A stretch of 64,000 nt of DNA from Lentisalinibacter orientalis. GTDB lineage: Bacteria > Pseudomonadota > Gammaproteobacteria > Steroidobacterales > Woeseiaceae. The stretch lies in NCBI RefSeq assembly GCF_040706535.1, contig NZ_JAPDRJ010000005.1, positions 1 to 64,000 on the forward strand, written 5' to 3'. This document shows, piece after piece, positions 36,458 through 45,532 of this stretch. The notes below the pieces were generated by a model that did not search any database, was not told the origin of the DNA, and was given only the letters and a program-made list of their open reading frames with translations. Position 1 is the stretch's first letter. The number at the start of each line of letters is the position of its first letter. Position numbers and translations under genes: made by a program.

Positions 36458-37234
36458 ATGATGAGGCAAGAGCCTGACCCCGCTCCAGACGGCAAAGCAA
36501 CTCCGCGCGCCGCCCCGGCCCGCGCGGCAGTGGCGGAGGCCCTGGTGGCGGCCCTGGTGTCGGTCATGGCCCTGCTGCTGGCCGCCTGCGCCGGCCGGGG
36601 GCCGGTCGAGCCGGCGCCGCCCGCGGAAGAGAGCGGCGCAGCCGACGTGGACCGGGCGACGGCCGCGGAGTACCGCGTCGACACGGAGGCCTCGCTCCTG
36701 CAGCTCTACGTCTACCGCGCCGGCCCGCTGGCGCGGCTGGGGCACAACCACGTGGTCGCGAGTCGGGACCTGCAGGGCACCATCTGGTACCGGGACCGGC
36801 AGGGCCGCTCGGCGTTCCGCATCAGCCTGCCGGTGGCCGAATTGACCGTCGACGAACCCGGGTTGCGCGAGGCCGCCGGCGACGACTTTCCGGGCGAGAT
36901 CCCGCCCGAGGACGTCGAGGGGACCCGCCGCAATATGCTGGGCGAGGCGGTGCTGGATGCGGCCCGCCATCCCGAACTGACCGCCGAACTGGTGTCGGTG
37001 GAGGGCAGCGGCGAGGCACTGACGGCGACGGCGGCGCTGACGATCCGCGGCCGGCGCCGGCTGGTGGACTTCCCGGTGCGGCTGCGAGTCGAGGAGGATC
37101 GCCTGGTGGCCACGGGCGAAACCACGGTGACGCATGCCGCGCTCGGCCTCGAGCCGTTCAGCGTGATGGGCGGCGCGCTCTCCGTGGCCGGGGATATCGG
37201 CGTGCGCTACCGGGTGGTGGCGCGCCGGCGCTGA
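36458..37234 (+). CDS. YceI-like domain lipoprotein
   Basis: A 258-residue protein. After a polar N-terminal stretch, VAALVSVMALLLAACAGRG is a lipoprotein signal with LAAC as the lipobox, so it is anchored in the envelope. The mature domain begins YRVDTEASLLQLYVYRAG and resembles the lipocalin-like YceI barrel (LGHNHVVASRDLQGTI; TIRGRRRLVDFPVRL; GLEPFSVMGGALSVAGDIGV), which binds polyprenyl chains or amphiphiles. The start is uncertain: two adjacent ATGs (36458, 36461) and no strong ribosome site. It ends just before the convergent PQQ dehydrogenase gene. Confidence 0.8.
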   Translation: MMRQEPDPAPDGKATPRAAPARAAVAEALVAALVSVMALLLAACAGRGPVEPAPPAEESGAADVDRATAAEYRVDTEASLLQLYVYRAGPLARLGHNHVVASRDLQGTIWYRDRQGRSAFRISLPVAELTVDEPGLREAAGDDFPGEIPPEDVEGTRRNMLGEAVLDAARHPELTAELVSVEGSGEALTATAALTIRGRRRLVDFPVRLRVEEDRLVATGETTVTHAALGLEPFSVMGGALSVAGDIGVRYRVVARRR

Positions 37235-37238
37235 GCCG

Positions 37239-39440
37239 TCACTGCAGCTTCAGCAGCACCCAGGCGGCGGCATCCGCCGCGGTCTCCTTCACGGCCCGCC
37301 ACCAGCCCCAGTCGTTCTGGCGTTCCCACTCGCGCTGCGCCTCGAAGATGACGTAGGCGTGGATGGCCTCGACGTCCTCGGGGCTCAGCCGGTCCTCGAA
37401 GGTCGGCATGCCGGCTCCCGCCAGCAGCCCCTCGCCCACGATCTGCGCGAAGATCTCGTGCCGGTCGGGTGAGAGGTAGCGCAGGTCGGGGATCACGCCG
37501 CCGCCGATCGCGCGGAAGCCGTGACACACGGCACAGTGGCGAGCGTACTGGTCGAAGCCCCGCTCCAGCATCTCGTCGCTGACGTCGAGCTCCGGCGGCT
37601 CGGGCATCTCCGGCAGCGGCGCCGGGCCGGCCGGCGGGCTGCCGTCGGCACCCACCTTGTAGGCCAGCATGCGCCCCGTGGCGCCGCTCACAACGTCGTC
37701 GTTCACGGCGCCGCCGTACAGCGCCATGGCGCCGCCCCAGCCGGCCAGCACGGCGACGTACTGCTCGCCGTCCACCTCGTAGCTGATCGGTGCCGCGACG
37801 ATGCCGTTATTCGCCGGCGCCTGCCAGAGCCGCTCGCCGTCCGCCGCCCGGTAGGCGCTGAAGAAGCCCATGGCGTCGCCCTGGAAGACGAGACCGCCAG
37901 CCGTGGAGAGGATGCCGCCGTTCCACGGGTGCTGGTGCGGCACCTGCCAGGCGGCCTCCTGGCGCACCGGGTCCCAGGCCAGCAGGGAGGCCTTCACCAG
38001 CTGCTGGTACATGCTGCGCTCGATGTCGGGACCGAGCTGCATCGGCGTGGTGCCCTTCGCCATGTCGGTGCCGGTCTGCCAGTAGGTCGAGGCGCGCGGC
38101 GACTCCGGATCGGCGCCGTAGGTGGCGGGGACGTCCATCGCCGGGACGTAGACCAAGCCGGTCTGCGGGCTGTACGACATCGGCTGCCAGTTGTGGGCGC
38201 CCGACGGCGACGGGAAAGTCAGCCGGGGCTCGTCCGAATAACGCGCGTCCGGGAGTTCCACCGGCCGCCCGGTTTCCGGATCCACGTGGGTGGCCCAGTT
38301 GATGCGCACGAAACTCTCGGCGCTGATGAAGCGGCCGTCGCGGCGGTCCAGCACGTAGAAGAAGCCGTTCTTGGGTGCCTGCATGATCACCGGCGTGGTC
38401 TCGCCGCCGATCTCGATGTCCGCCAGGATCATGTGCTGGGTGGCGGTGTAGTCCCAGGTCTCGCCGGGCGTCGTCTGGTAATGCCAGACGTACTCGCCCG
38501 TGTCCGGGCGCAGCGCCACGATGGAGGACAGGAACAGGTTGTCGCCGCCGCCCGGGCTGCGCTGGCGCTGGTTCCAGGGCGAGCCGTTGCCCACGCCCAC
38601 GTAGAGCAGATCCAGCTGCGGATCGTAGGCCATGGAATCCCAGACGGTGCCGCCGCCGCCGAGCTTCCACCATTCGCCGTTCCAGGTCTCGGCGGCCATG
38701 GCCATGGCCTCGTTCTCGAAGCCATCGGCCGGGTTGCCCGGCACCGTGTAGAAGCGCCAGATCATCTCGCCGGTGTCCGGATCGTAGGCGCTCAGATAGC
38801 CGCGCACGCCGTATTCGCCGCCGCCGTTGCCGATCAGCACCTTGTTCTTCACCACCCGCGGCGCGCCGGTGATGGTGTAGGGCTGGGACTGGTCGACAGT
38901 GACCCGCTCCCACAGCATCTCGCCGGTGACCGCATCGAGCGCGATCAGGCGCCCGTCGAGGGTGCCGAAGAACACCTTGCCCTCCCAGATCGCGACGCCG
39001 CGGTTGACGGCGTCGCAGCAGGCGTTGCGGCCGGTGGCGCGGGGCACCCGCGGGTCGTAGCTCCACAGCTTCTCGCCGGTGCGTGCGTCCAGCGCGAAGA
39101 CCATGCTCCAGGAACCGGTGACGTACATGACGCCGTCCACGACGAGGGGCGTGGCCTCCTGGCCGCGCCGCGTGGGCAGCTCGAAGGACCAGGCGAGGCC
39201 CAGTTCGGCCACGTTGTCCGTGTCCACCTGGGCGAGCGGGCTGAACCGCTGCTCGCTGTAGGTGCGGCCGTGGGTGAGCCAGTTGCCCGGCTCGCCGTCG
39301 GCCGCGACGATGCGTTCGCCGTCGACGCGCTGCAGCGACTCCCGCGTCTGCTCATCCAGCGCCGCAGCGCCGGCCGTCGGCAGCGCGGCAGCCAGCAACG
39401 CAACGAATGCCAGTCCCCGCCCGGAATTCGACCGATCCAT
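37239..39440 (-). CDS. PQQ-dependent quinohaemoprotein alcohol dehydrogenase
   Basis: A 733-residue periplasmic dehydrogenase. Signal peptide to about residue 27. An eight-bladed PQQ propeller follows with repeated tryptophan-docking motifs (LDARTGEKLWSYDPRV; YDPDTGEMIWRFYT), vicinal cysteines NACCDAV that form the disulfide over PQQ, and PGETWDYTATQ with the catalytic Asp. The C-terminal extension has CAVCHG, a cytochrome c haem site, so electrons pass internally from PQQ to haem. This is the type II quinohaemoprotein layout, which oxidises primary, secondary or larger alcohols. PQQ synthesis genes are not in the window. It ends the hydroxyacyl operon, 15 bases after the MaoC gene. Confidence 0.92.
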   Translation of the reverse strand: MDRSNSGRGLAFVALLAAALPTAGAAALDEQTRESLQRVDGERIVAADGEPGNWLTHGRTYSEQRFSPLAQVDTDNVAELGLAWSFELPTRRGQEATPLVVDGVMYVTGSWSMVFALDARTGEKLWSYDPRVPRATGRNACCDAVNRGVAIWEGKVFFGTLDGRLIALDAVTGEMLWERVTVDQSQPYTITGAPRVVKNKVLIGNGGGEYGVRGYLSAYDPDTGEMIWRFYTVPGNPADGFENEAMAMAAETWNGEWWKLGGGGTVWDSMAYDPQLDLLYVGVGNGSPWNQRQRSPGGGDNLFLSSIVALRPDTGEYVWHYQTTPGETWDYTATQHMILADIEIGGETTPVIMQAPKNGFFYVLDRRDGRFISAESFVRINWATHVDPETGRPVELPDARYSDEPRLTFPSPSGAHNWQPMSYSPQTGLVYVPAMDVPATYGADPESPRASTYWQTGTDMAKGTTPMQLGPDIERSMYQQLVKASLLAWDPVRQEAAWQVPHQHPWNGGILSTAGGLVFQGDAMGFFSAYRAADGERLWQAPANNGIVAAPISYEVDGEQYVAVLAGWGGAMALYGGAVNDDVVSGATGRMLAYKVGADGSPPAGPAPLPEMPEPPELDVSDEMLERGFDQYARHCAVCHGFRAIGGGVIPDLRYLSPDRHEIFAQIVGEGLLAGAGMPTFEDRLSPEDVEAIHAYVIFEAQREWERQNDWGWWRAVKETAADAAAWVLLKLQ

Positions 39441-39455
39441 CAGCTATCTACCCCC

Positions 39456-40319
39456 TCAAAGCGAAAGCGTGCATCTGCCATTAGATACGACCGTAACGCC
39501 CCGCTCCGGAACGCGGCAGCGGAACGAGATCACGTTCCCATCCTGCCACATCTCCGTGAGTATCCGCTCGCCCGGGAACACCGGCGCCGAGAAACGCGCG
39601 TCGAAGCCTGTGATCAGCGTGTGGTCGTACTCGCACACCGTCTTCAGGACGGCGTGGCAGGCGAATCCGTAGGTGCACAGGCCGTGCAGGATCGGCCTGT
39701 CGAAACCGGCCCGGGCGGCAAGCGCCGGGTCGGCGTGGAGTGGATTGCGGTCTCCGTTCAGCCGGTACAGCAACGCCTGCTCCGGCCGCGTGGCGAGTTC
39801 GCAGACCAGGTCCGGCTCACGGTCCGGCTCCGGGTGCGGCGCCGGGCCCGAGCCGGCCGGCCCGCCGAAGCCGCCGTCACCGCGGGCGAATATCGTATTG
39901 CCGAGGGTGAACAGCGCCCTGTCGTCCCGCGCCAGGCGGCCCTCGGTCTCGGTGAGGATGATGGCGCCCCTGCCCTCCCCCTTGTCGTAGGCCGCCGTCA
40001 CGCGGGAGTCCAGCAGGAGTTCGCCGGCCGGCGGCAGGGGCCGGTGCAGCGCCAGGCGCTGCTCGCCGTGCAGCACCCGGGAGAAATCCCAGCCGCTCGC
40101 GTCCAGATAGCCGGCGAAGCCGTCGGCCCGGAGAACGGTGGAAAGCGTGGGCACGGTCTTCGGCACGCGCCGCTCGCAGACGTAGTCGAGCTCGCGCTCG
40201 TCGGTCGGGTCCTGGCCGAAGCCGACGCTCAGTGCATAGAGCAGTGTCTCCCGGTCGCTCCAGGCCACCGGCTCGTCCTTCGCCCGGCAGGCCATCAATC
40301 TGTCGTAGTCCAGTGCCAT
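39456..40319 (-). CDS. MaoC-type (R)-specific enoyl-CoA hydratase 2
   Basis: A 287-residue double-hotdog protein. The hydratase-2 signature YRLNGDRNPLHADPALA, with Asp and His catalytic residues, lies in the C-terminal half, followed by GFDRPILHGLCTYGF; the N-terminal half is a degenerate hotdog. This is the form seen in the hydratase part of peroxisomal MFE-2, giving (3R)-hydroxyacyl-CoA from bulky 2-enoyl-CoA. ATG at 40317-40319 is the first within the domain. It lies 38 bases after the crotonase and 15 before the PQQ dehydrogenase gene in one operon. Confidence 0.9.
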   Translation of the reverse strand: MALDYDRLMACRAKDEPVAWSDRETLLYALSVGFGQDPTDERELDYVCERRVPKTVPTLSTVLRADGFAGYLDASGWDFSRVLHGEQRLALHRPLPPAGELLLDSRVTAAYDKGEGRGAIILTETEGRLARDDRALFTLGNTIFARGDGGFGGPAGSGPAPHPEPDREPDLVCELATRPEQALLYRLNGDRNPLHADPALAARAGFDRPILHGLCTYGFACHAVLKTVCEYDHTLITGFDARFSAPVFPGERILTEMWQDGNVISFRCRVPERGVTVVSNGRCTLSL

Positions 40320-40357
40320 GTTCCGTCTTCCGCTAGGTGGTCGTCCGCCCGGCCGGG

Positions 40358-41197
40358 TCAGTGTTCGTCCTGCCACCAGGGATAGAACGGCGGCATGTCC
40401 TTCGAGACCCGCAGCGGGAACTGCGGCTTGCGCTTCTCCAGGAAGCTCGTGACGCCCTCCGCCGCATCCGCGGACTGCCCCATGTGCCAGATCGCCTGGG
40501 ACTCGAGGAGATGTGCCTCGCGGGGCCCGGCGGCACCCAGCATGCGCCACACCAGCGCCCGCGCCAGCGCCACCGACACCGCGCCGCTATTCTCGGCGAT
40601 CTCCGCCGCCAGCGCCCGGGCCCGGGGCAGCAGCGCGTCCGGCTCGAGCACCTCCGAGACCAGGCCGGCCTCCCGCGCCTCGTCCGTGCCGAAGACCCGG
40701 GCGGTGGCGAACCACTCCATGGCCTTGCTGACGCCGACGATACGGGGCAGGAACCAGCTCGAGCAGGCGTCCGGCGCGATGCCGCGGGCGAGGAAAACGA
40801 AGCCGAGCTTGTTGTCCGGCACCGTCAGCCGGATGTCGGCCGGCAGCGTCATGGTCAGGCCCACGCCCACCGCCGGCCCGTTGATGGCCGCGATGATCGG
40901 CTTCGGGCAGTCGAACATGGCCAGCGTGACACGGCCGCCGCCGTCGCGATGGGCTTCGGCGCTGCGGTCGGCCCGGTTGAAGGTGTCGCCGCCGGACTCG
41001 AGATCCGCGCCGGCGCAGAAGGCCCGGCCCGCGCCGGTCAGTATCACCACGCGCACGCCGTCGTCCCGGCCCGCCTCGGCATAGGCCTCGATCAGCGCGT
41101 CGCGCATGTCCGGGTTGAAGGCGTTCAGGCGTTCGGGCCGGTTCAGCGTGATGGTCATCACGCCGTCGGCCACTGCACGCCGGACGGGCTCGCTCAT
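40358..41197 (-). CDS. Enoyl-CoA hydratase/isomerase family protein (PaaG-like)
   Basis: A 279-residue crotonase. GRAFCAGADLESGG is the first oxyanion segment. INGPAVGVGLTMTLPADIRL lacks the first Glu, and GIAPDACSSWFLPRIVG has Asp at the second position, the PaaG pattern. C-terminal EGVTSFLEKRKPQFPL is common in this branch. It overlaps the APH-type kinase gene by four bases (ATGA, 41194-41197). In this operon it may rearrange or hydrate a product of the kinase step; this is inference. Confidence 0.89.
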   Translation of the reverse strand: MSEPVRRAVADGVMTITLNRPERLNAFNPDMRDALIEAYAEAGRDDGVRVVILTGAGRAFCAGADLESGGDTFNRADRSAEAHRDGGGRVTLAMFDCPKPIIAAINGPAVGVGLTMTLPADIRLTVPDNKLGFVFLARGIAPDACSSWFLPRIVGVSKAMEWFATARVFGTDEAREAGLVSEVLEPDALLPRARALAAEIAENSGAVSVALARALVWRMLGAAGPREAHLLESQAIWHMGQSADAAEGVTSFLEKRKPQFPLRVSKDMPPFYPWWQDEH

Positions 41198-42273
41198 CCG
41201 CCCCCGGCTCCCGCGCGCAGCGCGTAGTCCCAGGCGATCTCCGCCAGCGGCTGCACCGAGCGCGCCGACTGCTTCGCATGCTCGCTGGCCGCCGTGCCGT
41301 CGCGCACCCGGCCGGCGATGCCCTGCAGGATGGCCGCGATGCGGAAGAAGTTGTAGGCGGCGTAGAAGTCCCGGTTCTCGATGCCGTCGCGCCCCGTGCG
41401 CTCGCAGTACATGTCCACGTACTCGTCCTCGGTGGGGATGCCGAGCGATTTCAGGTCCTTGTCCTTCAGCCCGCTGGAGCCCACGCCGAGCGGCGGCATC
41501 TGCCAGCTCATCAGGTGGTAGGTGAAATCCCCCAGCGGGTGTCCGATGGTGGAGAGCTCCCAGTCCAGCACGGCGATCACCCGCGGCTCCGTGGGATGGA
41601 TGATCATGTTGTCCAGGCGGAAGTCGCCGTGGACGATGCTGGAGGAGTCGTCTTCCGGGATGTTCTCTGGCAGCCACTCGATCAGGCGGTCCATCTCGGG
41701 GATCTTCTGCGTCTCCGAGGCGTAGTACTGTTTCGACCAGCGCGAGAGCTGGCGGGCGAAATAGTTGCCCGGCTTGCCATAGTCCTCCAGGCCGGCGGCC
41801 ACGTAGTCGATGGAGTGCAGCGTGGCAATGGTCGCGTTGACGTTGTCGTAGATGGCGGTGCGCTCGTCCGGCTCCAGCGCCGGCAGGTCCAGCTCCCAGA
41901 AGATGCGCCCGTCCACGCAGTCCATGATGTAGAACATCGTGCCGACGACGCTCTCGTCGTCGCAGAGCACGTAGGGCCGGGGCACGGGGAAGTCCTGCTC
42001 GTACAATGCGCTGATCACCCGGAACTCCCGGTCCACCGCGTGCGCCGAGGGCAGCAGCTTGCCGGGCGGCTTGCGGCGCAGGACGTAGGTGCCAGAAGGC
42101 GAGCTCAGGTGATAGGTGGGGTTCGACTGGCCGCCGCGGAACTGGCGCACCGTCAGCGGACCCTCGAAACCCTCCACGTGCGCGGCCATGTATTCCTCGA
42201 GGCGCGCCTCGTCGAAGCGGTGGGCTTCGACCACCTCCTTCGTACCGGAGAATTGTTCCTGTCTGCTCGCCAA
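41194..42273 (-). CDS. APH-fold phosphotransferase, ACAD10/LvaA-like hydroxyacyl-CoA kinase candidate
   Basis: A 359-residue kinase with TTG start (42271-42273) behind GGGGGGAG. Brenner-type motif VHGDFRLDNMI (from His215) and DWELSTIGHPLGD (from Asp237) are complete, and YVLRRKPPGKLLPSAHAVDR is the nucleotide-contacting strand. This branch of the aminoglycoside phosphotransferase fold includes the kinase domain of ACAD10/ACAD11 and Pseudomonas LvaA, which phosphorylates 4-hydroxyacyl-CoA. I infer the same kind of step, not aminoglycoside resistance, from the operon with SDR, crotonase, MaoC hydratase. It starts two bases after the SDR stop. Confidence 0.87.
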   Translation of the reverse strand: MASRQEQFSGTKEVVEAHRFDEARLEEYMAAHVEGFEGPLTVRQFRGGQSNPTYHLSSPSGTYVLRRKPPGKLLPSAHAVDREFRVISALYEQDFPVPRPYVLCDDESVVGTMFYIMDCVDGRIFWELDLPALEPDERTAIYDNVNATIATLHSIDYVAAGLEDYGKPGNYFARQLSRWSKQYYASETQKIPEMDRLIEWLPENIPEDDSSSIVHGDFRLDNMIIHPTEPRVIAVLDWELSTIGHPLGDFTYHLMSWQMPPLGVGSSGLKDKDLKSLGIPTEDEYVDMYCERTGRDGIENRDFYAAYNFFRIAAILQGIAGRVRDGTAASEHAKQSARSVQPLAEIAWDYALRAGAGGG

Positions 42274-42275
42274 GG

Positions 42276-43121
42276 TTACGCTCCCCCCTTCGCCCGCGGT
42301 TCCACGAAGAAGTCCGGATAAGGCTCGTTCTCGGGCACCACCCGGTAGGACGTGAGATCGGTGATGCCGACGCTCTCCAGCACCTCGTCGTCCACGCAGA
42401 AGTTGCCCGTGAACTCCCGGCTGGGACGGGTGAGGATCACGTGGGCGGCGTCCGCCATCACCTCCGGTTTCAGCGAGTGGGCCACCATGTCGTCGCCGCC
42501 GAGCAGGTTCTTGACCGCCGCGGTGGCGATCGTGGTGCGCGGCCAGAGCGCGTTCACGGCCACGCCCTTGTCGCGGAACTCGCCGGCCATGCCGAGCACG
42601 CACAGACTCATGCCGAACTTCGCCATCGTGTAGGCCACGTGGGGCGCGAACCACTTCTCCTCCATGTTCAGCGGCGGGGAGAGATTCAGGATGTGGGGGT
42701 TGTCGGCCTCCAGCAGGTGGGGCAGGCAGGTTTTCGAGACGAGGAAAGTGCCGCGCGTATTGATCTGGTGCATCAGGTCGTAGCGCTTCATCTCCGTCTG
42801 CAGCGTGCCGGTGAGCGAGATGGCGCTCGCGTTGTTCACGCAGATGTCGAGGCCGCCGAAACGCTCCACCGTGGCCGCCACGGCTGAGCGCACCTGTTCC
42901 TCGTCGCGGATGTCGCAGACGACGGGCAGCGCCTGCCCACCGGCTTTCTCGATCTCCTCGGCCGCCGTATAGATGGTGCCCGGCAGCTTCGGATGGGGCT
43001 CCGCGGTCTTGGCGGCGATGGCGATGTTGGCGCCGTCCGCCGCCGCCCGCTTCGCGATGGCCAGGCCGATGCCGCGGCTGGCCCCGGAGATGAATAGCGT
43101 CTTGCCTTCGAGTGTGCTCAT
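42276..43121 (-). CDS. SDR family oxidoreductase, HSDL2-like
   Basis: A 281-residue short-chain dehydrogenase. Cofactor motif SGASRGIGLAIAKR, NNAS at the usual NNAG position, and YTMAKFGMSLCVLGMA with catalytic Tyr/Lys. LNLSPPLNMEEKWF and the long C-terminus after NALWPRTTIAT are characteristic of hydroxysteroid dehydrogenase-like protein 2 and its bacterial relatives, which lack the sterol-carrier tail here. Mammalian HSDL2 is peroxisomal and linked to fatty-acid metabolism. First gene of the run of five ending with the PQQ dehydrogenase. Confidence 0.88.
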   Translation of the reverse strand: MSTLEGKTLFISGASRGIGLAIAKRAAADGANIAIAAKTAEPHPKLPGTIYTAAEEIEKAGGQALPVVCDIRDEEQVRSAVAATVERFGGLDICVNNASAISLTGTLQTEMKRYDLMHQINTRGTFLVSKTCLPHLLEADNPHILNLSPPLNMEEKWFAPHVAYTMAKFGMSLCVLGMAGEFRDKGVAVNALWPRTTIATAAVKNLLGGDDMVAHSLKPEVMADAAHVILTRPSREFTGNFCVDDEVLESVGITDLTSYRVVPENEPYPDFFVEPRAKGGA

Positions 43122-43168
43122 GGTGTGACGGCCCCTCCCGGTCGTGCTTTGCAGTGATTCATGATAAC

Positions 43169-44158
43169 TCAGTCGTCCGTCCCTGCCGTGTCCCCGGGCA
43201 GGTGTGCGAGGTAGTCGATGACGGCGGCGGTGAAGGCGTCGTTGCGGTCGCCCGCCACCATGTGATCCGCGTCCGCCACGTTGACGTAGTCGGCCCGGGG
43301 GATCACCTCCAGCGTGTGCCGGACGCTCGTCTCGTCCATGACTTCGGACAGCCCGCCGCGGACCAGCAGGACCGGCACGGCGATGCGGGCCGCGGCCCGC
43401 TCCACGTCCGCGAACTCGGCGATGTGGCCGGACTCCGAGACGTGGTCCAGCATGCGGGGATCCCAGTGCCAGCGCAGCCGCCCGTCGGCGCTCTCGCGCA
43501 GGTTCTTGATCAGGCCGCTCGGGTCCCGGGGCCGCTCCCGGTGCGGCAGATAGGCGGCGACGGCGTCGGCGGCCTCCTGCAGGTCGGCGAATCCGTCCGG
43601 GTGGGCGCTCATGAATTCGAGGATGCGGGCGACGCCGGCCCGATTCATGGAAAGCCCCACGTCCACGAGGATCACCGCCCGCACCAGACCCGGCTCCATC
43701 TCACCGGCCGCCAGCATCGAACCGATGCCGCCGAGGGAGGCGCCGACCAGCACCGTCGGACGGCCCAGCGAACGCAGCACGGCCGCGATGTCGGCGGCGA
43801 TGGCGTGGAAGCTGTAATCGCCGTCCGCCACCCATTCGCTGTCGCCGTGGCCGCGGTGGTCGAGGGCGATCGCCCGCAGGCCCGCGTCGGCGAGCAGGCG
43901 CGCCGTGTCCGACCAGGCGTGGCGGGTCTGGCCGCCGCCATGCAGCAGCAGCACCGGCGGCGCGCCGACGGCGCCCCACCCTTCCGCGGCGAGGCGGTTG
44001 CCAACCGAGCCGGCATAGGTCAGCGGCTCCGGGGTCTCGTTGTTGTCTGCGCTGTGTCCGCGTGGGTCGGCAGGGATAAGCGTCTCTCCTGGTCCGGCGG
44101 GGTAGCCGGCGCGGCGGCGCCGCGCGAGGCGGCGCAAGAATGCGGCGGGCCCGGGCAA
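43169..44158 (-). CDS. Alpha/beta-hydrolase
   Basis: Up to 329 residues. The fold is clear: LLLHGGGQTRHAW (oxyanion hole), ALDHRGHGDSEW, nucleophile elbow GASLGG, and DADHMVAGDR with the catalytic His; RGGLSEV carries the acid region. The N-terminus is uncertain: the frame opens at a TTG (44156-44158) with a basic tail of about 40 residues, and no ATG lies between it and the domain. It stands 47 bases ahead of the SDR gene on the same strand and could be the first gene of that operon. Substrate not assignable (ester, lactone or epoxide). Confidence 0.83.
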   Translation of the reverse strand: MPGPAAFLRRLARRRRAGYPAGPGETLIPADPRGHSADNNETPEPLTYAGSVGNRLAAEGWGAVGAPPVLLLHGGGQTRHAWSDTARLLADAGLRAIALDHRGHGDSEWVADGDYSFHAIAADIAAVLRSLGRPTVLVGASLGGIGSMLAAGEMEPGLVRAVILVDVGLSMNRAGVARILEFMSAHPDGFADLQEAADAVAAYLPHRERPRDPSGLIKNLRESADGRLRWHWDPRMLDHVSESGHIAEFADVERAAARIAVPVLLVRGGLSEVMDETSVRHTLEVIPRADYVNVADADHMVAGDRNDAFTAAVIDYLAHLPGDTAGTDD

Positions 44159-44210
44159 ATGTCAAAATAGCCGGATACCGGAATCAACCAGAAGCAGAGA
44201 GGACCCGGCC

Positions 44211-45143
44211 ATGGCAGTCGGCAGCTACCGGCAGATGACGGAAGGTCTGCGTTTTCCCGAGGGACCGATTGCGATGCCGGACGGCAGTGTCCTGCTGGTG
44301 GAGATCGCCCGCGGCACGCTCTCGCGGGTCACCGAGCGCGGCGAAGTCGAGGTGGTGGCCGAGACCGGCGGCGGCCCGAACGGCGCGGCCATCGGCCCGG
44401 ACGGTCACTGCTACGTCTGCAACAACGGCGGCCTGCGCTTCGCCGAGACCGGCGGCCTGCTGATCCCGGTCGGCACAGCCGGCGACGACGAGTACGCGGG
44501 CGGCTCGATCCAGCGCATCTGCCTCGACACGGGCGAGGTGGAGACCCTCTACACCCACTGCGGCGACGTCCCGCTGCGCGGGCCGAACGACATCGTGTTC
44601 GATGCCGCGGGCGGCTTCTGGTTCACGGACCTCGGCCGGAACACGGGCACCGGCGAGGACCTGGCCGCGGTCTACTACGCCCTGCCCGACGGCTCGCGCA
44701 TCGAGCGCGCGCTGTTCCCGCTGCACCACGCCAACGGCATCGGGCTGTCCCCGGACGAGAGCGTGCTCTACGTCGCCGAGACCTGGACGGGGCGGGTGTA
44801 CCACTATCCGCTCACCGCACCGGGCACGGTGGGCTGCGGCGCCGATACGGTGGATCCCGGGCGCCTGCTGTACGGCGCCCCGGGGCTGCAGCTGTTCGAC
44901 TCGCTGGCCGTGGACGGCGCGGGCAACGTATGCGTGGCCACGCTGATCAACGGCGGCATCACGGTCATACCGCCCAGCGGCGGGCAGGCGGAACACCTGG
45001 CCCTGGACGACCCCTACACCACCAACATCTGCTTCGGCGGCGACGGGCTCGGCACCGCCTTCGTCACCCTGTCAGGCACCGGGCGCCTGGTCTCGTTCGA
45101 CTGGCCGCGGCCCGGTCTCGCACTCAACTTCCTGAATCGCTGA
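44211..45143 (+). CDS. SMP-30/gluconolactonase-like beta-propeller
   Basis: A 310-residue six-bladed propeller. FPEGPIAMPDGSVLLVEI, GGGPNGAAIGPDGHCYVCNNGG and PNDIVFDAAGGFWFTD carry the Glu/Asn/Asp metal-site residues of SMP-30/gluconolactonase lactonases; ANGIGLSPDESVLYVAE supplies another. It would hydrolyse a lactone or act on a related cyclic ester with a divalent metal. GAGAGGA precedes the ATG. First of a plus-strand run SMP-30, Rieske, hydrolase-like, CaiB. Confidence 0.88.
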   Translation: MAVGSYRQMTEGLRFPEGPIAMPDGSVLLVEIARGTLSRVTERGEVEVVAETGGGPNGAAIGPDGHCYVCNNGGLRFAETGGLLIPVGTAGDDEYAGGSIQRICLDTGEVETLYTHCGDVPLRGPNDIVFDAAGGFWFTDLGRNTGTGEDLAAVYYALPDGSRIERALFPLHHANGIGLSPDESVLYVAETWTGRVYHYPLTAPGTVGCGADTVDPGRLLYGAPGLQLFDSLAVDGAGNVCVATLINGGITVIPPSGGQAEHLALDDPYTTNICFGGDGLGTAFVTLSGTGRLVSFDWPRPGLALNFLNR

Positions 45144-45217
45144 GCCGAAAGTAGCTCGCAACCACTATGCTATGATCCGGGACCGCCCGGACGGCGAGCG
45201 CCCAGCGCCACTACCCC

Positions 45218-45532
45218 ATGGTCGAATCCTTCCACCCCGTCGCCAGAGTCTCCGACGTCCCGAAGAAGCAGTGCCGGAGCTTCACCGTGGCGGGCAGCGA
45301 CATCGTGGTGGCTCACACCGCGGACGGTTTCTTCGCCGTGGCGGATCTGTGCACCCATGCCGAGGCCCGGCTGAGCCAGGGCCGGCTGAAAGGCTGCCGC
45401 ATCGTCTGCCCGCTGCATGGCGCCGCCTTCGACCTGCGGGACGGACGCGTCGTCAAGGGACCGGCCATGCTGCCGGTAAAGCCGTATCCGGTGCGCATCG
45501 TCGGGGATATGCTGGAGGTGAGTGTGACCTGA
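45218..45532 (+). CDS. Rieske 2Fe-2S ferredoxin
   Basis: A 104-residue soluble Rieske protein. Cluster ligands are Cys45/His47 in CTHAEARLSQG and Cys64/His67 in CPLHGAAF; the rest is the three-sheet Rieske fold. It resembles electron-carrier subunits of aromatic-ring dioxygenases (BphF/NdoA type). No oxygenase alpha subunit is in the window, so its partner is elsewhere or it may feed the P450. It lies 74 bases after the SMP-30 gene. Confidence 0.9.
   Translation: MVESFHPVARVSDVPKKQCRSFTVAGSDIVVAHTADGFFAVADLCTHAEARLSQGRLKGCRIVCPLHGAAFDLRDGRVVKGPAMLPVKPYPVRIVGDMLEVSVT

Noticed and set aside
41194..42273. Aminoglycoside resistance gene
   Set aside because: Motifs and operon context fit the ACAD10/LvaA-like metabolic kinase branch; no mobile element or resistance context.
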